A stretch of 64,000 bases of DNA from JADJPO01 sp046330955. Its GTDB lineage: Bacteria > Actinomycetota > Actinomycetes > Actinomycetales > Kineosporiaceae. How positions within the stretch are numbered: the stretch's first letter is position 1; each line of letters starts with the position of its first letter. The notes under the pieces are model-generated. The model was given only the letters and a program-made list of their open reading frames with translations. It was not told the origin of the DNA and searched no databases. Where the stretch lies: the NCBI GenBank assembly GCA_046330955.1, contig JAXLRT010000009.1, positions 1 to 64,000 of the forward strand, in the 5' to 3' direction. Positions 16,192 through 25,221 of this stretch are shown here, one piece after another. The position numbers and the translations under genes were made by a program.

Positions 16192-17372
16192 CCACCAACC
16201 AGCTGACCGATCGGCCCACCGGCCAGCAGCCGCGGCCCGGTGTCCTGGCCCGGGTGCTGCGTGCCCTGCCCGCGTTGACCCTGCTGGCCGTCCTGACCAT
16301 CACCGCCTCCGCCGAGTACGCCCTGGCGCGCACGGTGCTGGACCTGCCGCCGCAGATCGCGTGGGCGCTACCGGCGGCGATCGACTCCTACGTGCTGGCC
16401 GCGCTGCACACCCGCCGCGACGTACCGGCCGCGATCACCGTCATGGCCGGTGCCCTGCTGGCCTCCATGGGTGCCCACCTGGCCCAGGTCGGCCGCACCA
16501 ACCACCTGCCGGTGACCTGGACCGCACCCCTGGCGACCGCGATCATGACCGTCCTGGTCATCGTCGCCTGGCGCGTCCACGTCCTCATCGCCGCACCCGC
16601 CATGACCGAGCCCGAACCCGGCGCCGAGCACGTGCACCTCACCGTCACCACCGAGCCGCCAACCGCCGACGCCGAAGGCGTACCCGTACTCGGCCAAGCC
16701 GCAGTGAGTACGCCTCGCCCGAGTACACCTGCCCTCGGTACACCGAGTACGGGTACGCCGAGTACGGGTTCACCGGCGAGTACGCCGGAAGCGATGCCGC
16801 GCCCAGGCGGCGAGTACACGTCGAGTCCCTCGCGAGCCCAGCCCGCGCCGTCCGTACTCGGCATGACAGGGCCGGGTACACCCCGCGCGCTGGACGCCGG
16901 GGCGCCGCCCGGCCGCGCGGCGCCCGCAGTGCCTTCCTCGGTCACTGACGAGCAGATCCTCGCCGCCATCACCGGACCGCCACCCTCCATCCGTGCCCTC
17001 AAGCGCGAACACGGCATCGGACAGAGCAGAGCCAGCCGCCTACACCGCCTCGCCCAGCAGAAACACGCCCAGCAGCTCACCAACAACCACGAGGACACCA
17101 GTCACCACATGAGAAATACCCAGAGCCAGAACGAAGAGAACCAAGAATCAGAAACAGAAGAGCAAGAACGAAAGACAGAAGAGCAAGAACAGAAAAGCAA
17201 GAACGAAAACCCAACAACAGCACCAGAGATAGAGCCCGAGGAATGCAGAACAAAGGATGAGGAGGAATCACACACATGCATCACTGATCGAGTAGGCCCG
17301 TCAAGATCAACTCCCCTGAATTCCTCCGACCATGATCACGAAATTTCCGTGGTGTTGGAGGTGGCTCGATGA
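16188..17372 (+). CDS. DUF2637-like (SpdB-type) membrane protein with C-terminal HTH and charged tail
   Basis: 394 residues, ATG 16188. Four hydrophobic segments fall between residues ~22 and 135 (ALPALTLLAVLTITASAEYA and following). A Pro/Thr/Ser-rich linker comes next, then an HTH-like element (SIRALKREHGIGQSRASRLH) at ~268-290. The last ~90 residues are Gln/Asn/Glu/Lys-rich (QEESETEEQE-type) and come from DNA much richer in A than the rest of the window (17100-17290). The DUF2637/Spd families help spread of conjugative plasmids in actinobacteria. The linker DNA contains imperfect repeats around GAGTACGGGTACGCC. The stop overlaps the relaxase ATG. Confidence 0.65.
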   Translation: MTTNQLTDRPTGQQPRPGVLARVLRALPALTLLAVLTITASAEYALARTVLDLPPQIAWALPAAIDSYVLAALHTRRDVPAAITVMAGALLASMGAHLAQVGRTNHLPVTWTAPLATAIMTVLVIVAWRVHVLIAAPAMTEPEPGAEHVHLTVTTEPPTADAEGVPVLGQAAVSTPRPSTPALGTPSTGTPSTGSPASTPEAMPRPGGEYTSSPSRAQPAPSVLGMTGPGTPRALDAGAPPGRAAPAVPSSVTDEQILAAITGPPPSIRALKREHGIGQSRASRLHRLAQQKHAQQLTNNHEDTSHHMRNTQSQNEENQESETEEQERKTEEQEQKSKNENPTTAPEIEPEECRTKDEEESHTCITDRVGPSRSTPLNSSDHDHEISVVLEVAR

Positions 17373-20300
17373 TCTCCATTGCCTCGGGGCATTCGGCCTC
17401 GTATCTGACCGGGCAGGTCGGTTCGGGTCAGGAGGGCTACTACACCGGCGCGGCCGGCCCGGGGGAGCCGCCCGGCCGCTGGCAGGGCCGGGGTACGGAA
17501 ATCCTGGGCCTGCGTGGTGAGGTCGACGCCGAGGTCATACACGCGCTCTACGGGCGGTGCCTGGACCCGCGGGACAAGCGGTTCGCCGATCCGGCGACGC
17601 GGGAGGAGTCGGCTCGGTTGGGTCGGGCTCCCAAGCAGTTCCGCAGCCCGCAGCAGGTGGTCGAGGACCGTATCCGCGACCACACCCGTGAGCACGCGAG
17701 TACACCGACCCCGGAGCAGGTGCAGGCGTGGCGTATCGAGGCGGAGCGGCGTACTCACCAGGCGGTCATGTTCCAGGACGTGACGTACTCGCCGCAGAAG
17801 TCGGTGACGGTGCTGCACACGGCGTACTCGCGGGCCGAGGTCGAGGCCCGCGCGGCCGGTGACACCGAGGCCGCGGATCGGTGGGCGTACCTGGTCGGTC
17901 AGATCGACGAGGCGATCGCAGCGGCTAACGACGAGGCAATCGCCTACGGCGCCGAGCACGGCGGGTACTCCCGCACCGGGCGGCACGGCGGTGGCGCCCC
18001 GGGGACGTGGGTCGATGCCCACGACCTGGTGGTGGCCTCGTTCTACCAACACACCTCCCGCGACCACGACCCGCAGCTGCACGTGCACAACGCGATCCTC
18101 AACCGGGTGCAGTGCCCGGACGGCAGGTGGCGGGCACTGGACGGCAACGCCGTCTACGCCACGATCCAGGGCGCCGGCGCGGTGGCCAGTTCCCGGCTGA
18201 TGGCCGAGCTGTCGGGGCGCCTGGGCGTCGACTGGCGGCTGCGCGAGGACGGCAACGACTTCGAGATCGCCTCGATCGATCAGCCGGTCATGGACCTGTT
18301 CTCGACTCGTCGGGCCACCTTGACCGAACGGGCCGAGGAGCTGATCGAGGCCGCCGAGGCCCGCTACGGGCGCACCCTGACCTCGAGCGCAGCCAGTTGC
18401 ACCTGCAGGCCACCTTGGGCACGCGGGCCGCGAAGTCACACGAGTCGTGGACCCGCGAGGAGCAGCTGGACGTCTGGAACGCCCGGCTGCAACGCGTGCT
18501 GGCGGGCAGCCTGACCCGCGTCGCCGAGCAACACATCGCCCTGGATGCCCCTGCCGCGCGGGAGTTCTCACCCGAGGCCGTGATCGCCGAGGCCGTGGCC
18601 GCCGCCCACGGCCCCGAGGGCGAGGCCACCTTGAACCGGCACGAGCTGGCCCGCCGGATCCATCTCGCGTTGCCCGCGCACGTCGAGGGCGGCCCGCAGG
18701 CCCGCCGCGACCTCCTGGACGCCCTGACCGACCATGCGGTCGAGCGTCTGGTGCAGGTAAGCGGCCTCGAGGTCGGCGACGTCCACCAGGCGGGCCGGTT
18801 GGCCAACGGCCAGGCGAAGACGATCAGCCCGACGTCCGTCCGCTACGCCGCGCCCGGCCAGCTCGCCGCCGAGATCACGCTGCTGAACACCGCCGGACGG
18901 CGCGGCGCGGCCTGCCTGAACCGCCGCAGCGCCGAGGCATGGATCACCCGCCACGCACCCGAACTCAGCCCCGCCCAACGCGAGGCCGTCCTCGGCCTGG
19001 CCGGCAGCGACGCCCACCTCGCCGTCCTGGTCGGCGCCGCCGGCACCGGCAAGACCTACACCGCCGGAGCCCTGGACGCCCTGTGGCGCGACCTGACCCG
19101 CCAGCTCCCGCCGCCCACACCCGCACCCACCAACGACACCGAGGCCGCCGAAGGGGCCGAGACCGCCACGGCCGCACCGATTGCGGTGCCGGGTCGGGTG
19201 GTCGGGTTGAGCGTCACCCAGGCCGCTGCCGACGTCCTGCACCAGGACGGCGTCGCCGATACCGCGAACCTGACCGCGTTCCTGGCCGCCCAGAACGCCC
19301 TGGACGCCGGCCGCACCGTCGCCGGCAGCCCCGCGGGTCGCTGGCTGCTGGGTCCGCGGGACATCGTCCTGGTGGATGAGGCCTCGATGATCGACACCGC
19401 ACAGTTGGTCCGGCTGCACGACGTCGCCGAGCGGGCCGGGGCACGCCTGGTGTTGATGGGCGATCCAGCCCAGCTCGGCTCGGTCGGTGCCGGCGGCATG
19501 ATGCGCGCGATCGTCGAGCGCGACGCCGAGACCTACACCCTGTCCGAGGTCCGCCGGTTCGAGGCCGACTGGGAACGCGCCGCATCCCTGGCGCTACGCG
19601 AAGGTGAGCAGGACGCCGTCGCGGCCTACGACGTCCACGGCCGCATCCGCGACGGCGGCACCCAGCAGGCCACGATCGCGGCCCTGGCGCAGGCCGCTGC
19701 CGCCGACCGGATCTCGGGACGCTCCAGCGTGGTGGTCACCGCCACCAACGAGCAGGGCGCCACGGTCGCGGCCGCGATCCGCCGCCACCTGGTCACCGCC
19801 GGCCTGGTCGAGGAGGGCGGCGTCGTCCTCGGACGTGACCAGAACACCGCCGGCGTCGGTGACCTGGTGCAGGCCCGCCGCATCGACCGCGCCCTCGGGT
19901 TGACCAACCGCGAGACCTATCAGGTCGCCGCGGTCCGCGACGACGGCGGCCTGGACGTGGTCAACACCCGCACCGGTCAGGCCTGCCTGATGCCGGCCGA
20001 CTACGTCGCCGCCGACGTCGCCCTGGCCTATGCCGCCACCGCGCACGCCGCGCAGGGCGCCACCGTGAACACCGGGCACGTGCTGCTCACCACCCAGCTC
20101 GACCGGGCCGGCGCCTACGTCGGCCTGACCCGCGGCCGGGAATCGAACACCGCGTGGGCGGTCACCGACACCGGCATCCCCGACGTGCCCACCACCACCG
20201 GTCGGGGCCTGCTCGCCGCCGCGATCGCCCCCGAGGATGACCTGGCCGCCGTCGACGACGAGGCCGCCGCGGTCGACGTCCGCCAGGTCGACCAGCTGCG

Positions 20301-21915
20301 CCGCTCGTCCGCGCAGACCCTGCTCGGTCTGATCGAGGACGAGACCCGTCTGGCCTGCCGGCAACGACTCGAAGGCCACCTCGACACCCTGCACGCCGAC
20401 GGCGTGCTGTCCGAGCCCGAACGTGCGAGGCTGGGCGCCGACCAGGGCTGTGAACACCTGTCCCGGTTGCTGCGCACCTACGAACAGGCCGGCCACGAAC
20501 CCCTGGACCTGCTCCGCGGCGCGATCGAGCAACGCTCGCTGGCGGGCACGGTCAGCATCGCCCAGACCCTCGCCTACCGCCTGCACCGCGACGACGTGCT
20601 GCCCGCTCCGACCCGGGACGGCGCCCCGCAGGGCATCGCCGCCGCGCAGGAGGGTTACCTGGGTCAGCTCACGGGCCTGCTCGCCGACCGCCGCCACGAC
20701 CTCGCCGAGCAGGTCGCCGCCACCCAACCCGCCTGGGTCACCACCGCTCTCGGCCCGATGCCCCCGGAGGCGCCCGAGACGAGCCCCGCCCGCGCGGACT
20801 GGTTGGAGCGCGCCGGAACCCTGGCGGCCTACCGCGAGGCCACCGGCTGGGACCACGACGAGATCGCGCTCGGCCGCTGCCCCGGCGTCCACAGCCCCGA
20901 GAAACGCGCCGCTTGGCACGCCGCCTACACCGCCGCCGGCGAACCCGAACAGCGCCGCCCCGAGGCCGAACTCGACACCGGCCGGCTGCTGGTGCGTGCC
21001 CGCGCCGCCGAACTCGCCGCCGCCCACACCCCCGAGGCGGTCTTCGACGCCCAACGCGAGGCCAACCTGGCCTTGGCCGACGCCCGCCGATCCGCCGTCC
21101 TGGCCCACTCCCGCGGCGACCTCGAACAGGCCGCCCGCCACGAGGCCGACGCCGACCACCAGGCCCGGCTCGCCGCGGCCCTGGACGCCCAAACCGAAGC
21201 CCGCGGAATGCACCTGGCCTACCACGCCGAAACCTTCGCCGCCGGGCAGGCCGCCGAGGAGGAACTGCGCCGCCGGGGCGTGGCCCGCGGCGCCGAACCC
21301 GACCGCACCAGCGCCACCGAATGGCTCGCCGCCGAACACCGCGCCCGCGTCGAGGACGACGCCCACCGCCTCATCACCGAAGCCGACCTCACCGACCACG
21401 CCGATCAGACCGGACTGTCCGAGAGCGCCGACCTCGCGGACGCCGCGGCCCGGAACGACGCCGCGGACCCGACTGCAGACCTGGACGTCGACGACGTCCA
21501 CGAGCCGGCCCACCTGCCCACTGCGGAACCCGTTGCCAGCGAACAGGTACCCGATGTCGATCGGACGGAGGTGGCCGAGGCTGCCTCGCAGGCTGAGACC
21601 ACGGAGTCCGATGCAGCCGAGACCGTTACGGCTGCGGCTCCGGTTGATGAGGAGGTGTCAGCGCGGTCGGCGTCCGCGCAGCTGGTGGAGATCGAGGCCG
21701 CCGCGGCGGCGGCACACGCCGCGATGGACGAGGTCGCCGATCACACCTCGCAGGACGCCGCGCACGCCGAGACCGACGACTGGGACTACAGCGCCGGCCC
21801 CGACTACGCCCCGGCACCGGACACCGGCGACGAACTGGCCCGCGACCACACCGTCACCGACGAGACCGGTTCGCAGGCCTACGAACCGGTCGCCGAGGCA
21901 GGGATCAGCGAATGA
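17369..21915 (+). pseudogene. MobF/TrwC relaxase-helicase, interrupted by one frameshift
   Basis: ATG 17369 begins MISIASGHSASYLTGQ, with the YY pair at GYYTGAAGPGEPPG. The three-histidine metal site is clear in HDLVVASFYQHTSRDHDPQL followed by HVH (residues ~217-241). Near 18380-18400 the frame slips: TLT then should continue as LERSQLHLQATLGTRAAKSH, which lies in another frame. From there about 1175 residues are intact: P-loop GAAGTGKTYT (~19034), Walker B DEASMIDTAQL (~19375), MGDPAQLGSVGAGGMM, and HAAQGATVNTGHVLL. The C-terminal ~300 residues are Ala/Glu/Asp-rich. As written, the relaxase half ends at 18514 and is separated from the helicase. Confidence 0.8.
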
Positions 21916-22510
21916 CCAGCGTCCCGGTGGCGTCGAAGCCGACCCGGGTTCCCGCCAGCTGCGGGAACACCTCGGTGCCCGTGGACTTCGGGCCGCCCAC
22001 GGCGCCGAGTTCGGCCAACACGCCGGCCTCGTCGCTGGCGCGGTCCAACAACGCCGGTGCCGGGGCCTCGGGGAAGCAGTACCACAGCAGGTACGCCTCG
22101 ACCCCGTGGGCGACCAGCCGCGCGATCCCGCGCTGGGTGGGCGCCATGAAGTCATCGGGGGTGGCCGCGATCCGCCAGGCCACCGCATACTCCGCGACCG
22201 CGTCCACCAGCGATGGCCACGGCTGGCACACGTTCGTCACCGGGGCGGTGTCTGCGCGCTCGTGGATCCAGTCCATCGCGAGCACCGCGCCCCGACGGAA
22301 CAACTGCGCGCGCCCGTCGCGGATCGCCTTGGTGGTCAACGCCACCGTCGCATCGACCACCTCCGCAGCCCGCCGCTGGCACGGCATCGGCCGCAGCGCC
22401 GACGCCGCCGCAGCGGCGCCCCGATCCGCGAGCGGCGAACCGGTGTCGTCCACGGTCGAGCGGACCCAACCCACGTCGTCCACCCAGTACTCCTGCTGGT
22501 TCCGTGCCAT
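21905..22510 (-). CDS. Hypothetical protein convergent with the relaxase gene, 201 aa
   Basis: ATG 22510 has GGGGG nine bases upstream; an in-frame TTG at 22525 is less likely. The stop overlaps the end of the relaxase gene by 11 bases, tail to tail. It is soluble and mixed alpha/beta: ALRPMPCQRRAAEVVDATVA, GRAQLFRRGAVLAMDWIHER, GIARLVAHGVEAYLLWYCFP and a final TRVGFDATGTLVIR. No family is recognised. It is the only minus-strand gene inside the element, so a separate promoter between 22511 and 22807 is expected. Confidence 0.55.
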   Translation of the reverse strand: MARNQQEYWVDDVGWVRSTVDDTGSPLADRGAAAAASALRPMPCQRRAAEVVDATVALTTKAIRDGRAQLFRRGAVLAMDWIHERADTAPVTNVCQPWPSLVDAVAEYAVAWRIAATPDDFMAPTQRGIARLVAHGVEAYLLWYCFPEAPAPALLDRASDEAGVLAELGAVGGPKSTGTEVFPQLAGTRVGFDATGTLVIR

Positions 22511-22807
22511 CCCCGTAGCCCCCAATCAGCCTGCTACCACGGCAAACCCGTGGCACGACACCAGTCTGCGACCGACCACCGACAACCACCCTCGAGCGAA
22601 CCGGACGCCGCCACGCCGGCGACCACGCATCGGAGCGGAGTCGTGTGGGGTACGGGGCCGCCCCTCCACCGTCAAGCGACCCTGCGGGTCCGCTGCGCGG
22701 CGATGCCCTGGACCGCGGAGCCTCTACACCCCCTGCCTGACCCACGTCGAGGGCATGGCCATCCGGCCAGCCCTCCGCACCACCCGACCCCGACAAGGAG
22801 AACCACG

Positions 22808-23221
22808 ATGAACGAGCCGAGCATCACCCTCACCGGAACCGCCTGCGGCGACGCCGAACTCCGCTTCACCCCGACCGGCAAACCCGTCGCCCGCCTGACC
22901 GTGGCATGTAACCCACGACGCCTGGACCAATCCACCGGCCAATGGGTCGACGGCACCGCCACCTTCTGGACCTGCGAAGTCTGGGGACCCGCCGCCGAGA
23001 ACACCGCCGAATCGATCCGCAAGGGCGACCGGGTCATCGTCACCGGCCGGGTCAGGGCGAACGTGTGGACCCCCACCGAGGGCGAGCACGCCGGCGTCGA
23101 GCAGCGCCGGATGGACATCGTGGTCGACGAGATCGGCCTGTCGCTGCGGTTCCGGGCCGCTACCGCCAACCGCACCCAACGCGTCAGCGCCGACTCCGAT
23201 CTGGCCGGCGCGCCGTACTGA
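22808..23221 (+). CDS. ssb: Single-stranded DNA-binding protein (element-encoded)
   Basis: 137 residues with an OB-fold SSB pattern: SITLTGTACGDAELRFTPTG then KPVARLTVACNPR, ATFWTCEVWGPAAENTAESI, and RKGDRVIVTGRVRANVW. ATG 22808 follows AAGGAGAACC. It lacks the acidic DEDIPF-type C-terminal tip of housekeeping SSB and ends LAGAPY, as is usual for plasmid- or element-borne copies. The likely role is to coat transferred single-stranded DNA during establishment. Confidence 0.85.
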   Translation: MNEPSITLTGTACGDAELRFTPTGKPVARLTVACNPRRLDQSTGQWVDGTATFWTCEVWGPAAENTAESIRKGDRVIVTGRVRANVWTPTEGEHAGVEQRRMDIVVDEIGLSLRFRAATANRTQRVSADSDLAGAPY

Positions 23222-23295
23222 GACTCCCCGGGTGGTCGGTGGTGGGGAAGCCATCGGCCACCCGGGGCCACCAACCCCGAACCACCGCAACGCCT

Positions 23296-23313
23296 TTGAC
23301 ACGCCCGTGTCAA
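23296..23313. promoter_or_regulatory. Palindrome TTGACA-N6-TGTCAA, copy 3
   Basis: TTGACA cgcccg TGTCAA, 32 bases upstream of the first excisionase-like gene. This position would allow control of the excisionase/integrase operon by the same factor that acts at 7280 and 14559. Confidence 0.6.
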
Positions 23314-23345
23314 TCAGCCTCGATCGGAAGGAGCACCACCACGCC

Positions 23346-23594
23346 ATGACCCGACCCCCATCCACCCGACCCGCCGGTCGCCACGACCCGACCCACCCCG
23401 CTGCCGGCGCCCGCGAGCACCTGACCATCACCGAGGTCTGCGCCGAACTACAGATCAACCGCTCGACGTTCTACTTCTGGCGCCAGACCGGCAAGGCCCC
23501 CCGCTGCGTCGTCCTGCCCAACCGCGAGATCCGCATCACCCGCGACGCCCTCGATGCCTGGCTCACCGCCCACACCGAGACCGAGGCCCGATGA
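23346..23594 (+). CDS. Excisionase-like HTH_17 protein
   Basis: 82 residues from ATG 23346, with GGAAGGAG upstream. The HTH core is HLTITEVCAELQINRSTFYF WRQTGKAPRC with VVLPNREIRITRDALDAWL, the MerR-like winged HTH of recombination directionality factors. Such proteins bend DNA at attachment sites to favour excision and often regulate the integrase. The stop overlaps the second HTH gene (ATGA). Confidence 0.75.
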   Translation: MTRPPSTRPAGRHDPTHPAAGAREHLTITEVCAELQINRSTFYFWRQTGKAPRCVVLPNREIRITRDALDAWLTAHTETEAR

Positions 23595-23833
23595 CCACCA
23601 CGCGCGGCGGCCGCCGCCCCGAACCCACCGGCCCCGGACGACGCCCCACCAGCCGCGACAAGCTCACCGTCGCCGAGTTCTGCGCCGACCTCGGCATCTC
23701 CCGGCGCACCTTCCACGAATGGCGCGCCAAAGGCCGAGCCCCCAAGTGCCTCAAACTCCCCAACGGCGATCTACGCATCCGCCGCGCCGACTACGAAGCC
23801 TGGCTCGCCCGATGCGAAGCAGCCGGCGCATGA
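23591..23833 (+). CDS. Second excisionase-like HTH_17 protein
   Basis: 80 residues. The core KLTVAEFCADLGISRRTFHE WRAKGRAPKC and LKLPNGDLRIRRADYEAWL closely parallels the preceding protein, so the two look like a tandem duplication that has diverged. One may be the excision factor and the other an activator or antagonist. The stop overlaps the integrase ATG by four bases. Confidence 0.75.
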   Translation: MTTTRGGRRPEPTGPGRRPTSRDKLTVAEFCADLGISRRTFHEWRAKGRAPKCLKLPNGDLRIRRADYEAWLARCEAAGA

Positions 23834-25221
23834 GCGAACGCGACACGACCTACGACGTCCGGATCTGGAACACCGAGCGCTACCAGGGGACCCGCATAGT
23901 CAGCTACACCGTGCGCTGGGTCGTTGCGGGTCACAAACACCGTCGGCCCTTCCGGACGGCGGCCGCCGCCGACAGCTTCCGCGCCGAACTCCTGACCGCG
24001 AGCCGCCAGGGCGAGCCGTTCAGCGCGTCGACGGGACTCCCCGAACGTATGCAACGGACCGAGCAGCCCACGATCGGGTGGTACGAGTTCGCCTGCAACT
24101 ACATCGACATGAAGTGGCCCGCGATCTCGCCCAAGCACCGCAAGGGCATCGCTGAAGCCCTGATCACCGTCACCCCCGTCATGCTCGATGAGGACGTGGA
24201 ACCCGTTCGCGCGAAGGCCATCCGGTCAGCGCTGCTCAACTGGGCCTTCACCGCACGCCGTGGAAGCGAGGACCAGCCCGAGGAAGTCACCGAGCTGCTG
24301 GCGTGGGTCGCAGCACATAGCCGGCCCCTGGTCGACATCGCTCAGCCGGCCCGCACCCGCGCCGTCCTCGAGGCGATCGCCACCAAGCTGGACGGCACCC
24401 GCGCCGCCGGCCGCACGGCGACCGTCAAGCGCGCCAACCTCATGGGCGCCCTCGGCTACGCCGTCGAGCTGGGCCTACTTCACGAGAACCCCATCCTGAA
24501 GATCAAGTGGAAGGCACCCAAGTCCACCGCCGGCGTCGATCGACGATCCGTCATCAACCCCGACCAAGCAGCCCAACTCCTGGACGCTGTTGCCAAGACC
24601 CCGACCAGCGGCCCGCGGCTCGTGGCCTTCTTCGCCTGCATGTACTACTCGGCCCTGCGGCCGGAGGAAGCCGTCAACGTCCGGGCGCATTGGCTCGACC
24701 TGCCTGAAGATGCTGGGTGGGGCTGGATGACCGTCGATGAAGCCGCACCCGAGACCGGCAAGCAATGGTCCGACACCGGAACCCGCCGCGACCGACGAGG
24801 TCTCAAGCACCGTGCCGTCGGTGAGACTCGCCGGGTCCCCGTGCCACCAGCCCTGGTCGCGATTCTGCGCACACACCTTGCCGAGTACGGCACCGACTCC
24901 GAAGGTCGGCTCTTCACCGGTGAACGCGGTGGACCTCTGGCCGGCGTCACCTACACCCGCGTCTGGGCTCGAGCCCGTGCGGCTGCACTCACCGCCGAGC
25001 AGGCCGCCTCGCCGTTGGCGCGTCGTGTCTACGACCTGCGCCACGCCGCCGCCTCGACCTGGCTCAACAGCGGCGTCGGCCCCACCCGCGTCGCCGAATG
25101 GGCCGGCCACAGCGTCGATGTCCTGCTCAGGATCTACGCCAAGTGCCTCGACGGCCAGGAGCAGATCGATCTGCGCCGGATCGAGGTCGTCTTGTTCACC
25201 CAGGCGCCAGGCAACCCTTAG
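23830..25221 (+). CDS. int: Tyrosine site-specific integrase
   Basis: 463 residues, ATG 23830. An N-terminal arm-binding region (RYQGTRIVSYTVRWVVAGHK) and core-binding domain (~80-230) precede the catalytic domain. Catalytic residues seen: Arg in YSALRPEEA (~274), H-x-x-R-type box VYDLRHAAAS (~401), GHSVDV (~427) and the nucleophile Tyr in LLRIYAKCLDG (~435). The frame is intact, so integration/excision chemistry may still work although several cargo genes are broken. It is the last gene of the element. No tRNA 3' end or duplicated core site was found just downstream. Confidence 0.9.
   Translation: MSERDTTYDVRIWNTERYQGTRIVSYTVRWVVAGHKHRRPFRTAAAADSFRAELLTASRQGEPFSASTGLPERMQRTEQPTIGWYEFACNYIDMKWPAISPKHRKGIAEALITVTPVMLDEDVEPVRAKAIRSALLNWAFTARRGSEDQPEEVTELLAWVAAHSRPLVDIAQPARTRAVLEAIATKLDGTRAAGRTATVKRANLMGALGYAVELGLLHENPILKIKWKAPKSTAGVDRRSVINPDQAAQLLDAVAKTPTSGPRLVAFFACMYYSALRPEEAVNVRAHWLDLPEDAGWGWMTVDEAAPETGKQWSDTGTRRDRRGLKHRAVGETRRVPVPPALVAILRTHLAEYGTDSEGRLFTGERGGPLAGVTYTRVWARARAAALTAEQAASPLARRVYDLRHAAASTWLNSGVGPTRVAEWAGHSVDVLLRIYAKCLDGQEQIDLRRIEVVLFTQAPGNP

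Larger units (their letters stand above)
6540..25221 (+). mobile_element. Integrated mobilisable/conjugative element (approximate limits)
   Basis: The block carries transfer genes (coupling protein, MobF relaxase-helicase, DUF2637 and DUF4913 proteins), SSB, two excisionase-like HTH proteins and a tyrosine integrase at its right end, plus XRE/DUF397 and SprT-like genes typical of actinobacterial integrative elements. No VirB4/VirB6-type secretion genes are seen, so it may depend on a helper or on a minimal transfer system. At least five genes are frameshifted, so this copy is probably immobile. Attachment sites were not found; the right end is taken as the integrase stop and the left as the first element-type gene. 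Confidence 0.65.

Noticed and set aside
20423..23221. A 932-codon plus-strand frame covering the relaxase end and SSB
   Set aside because: Apart from the last 137 codons (SSB), the translation is Pro/Arg/Thr-rich low complexity typical of a wrong frame in GC-rich DNA, and it overlaps the well-supported helicase frame.
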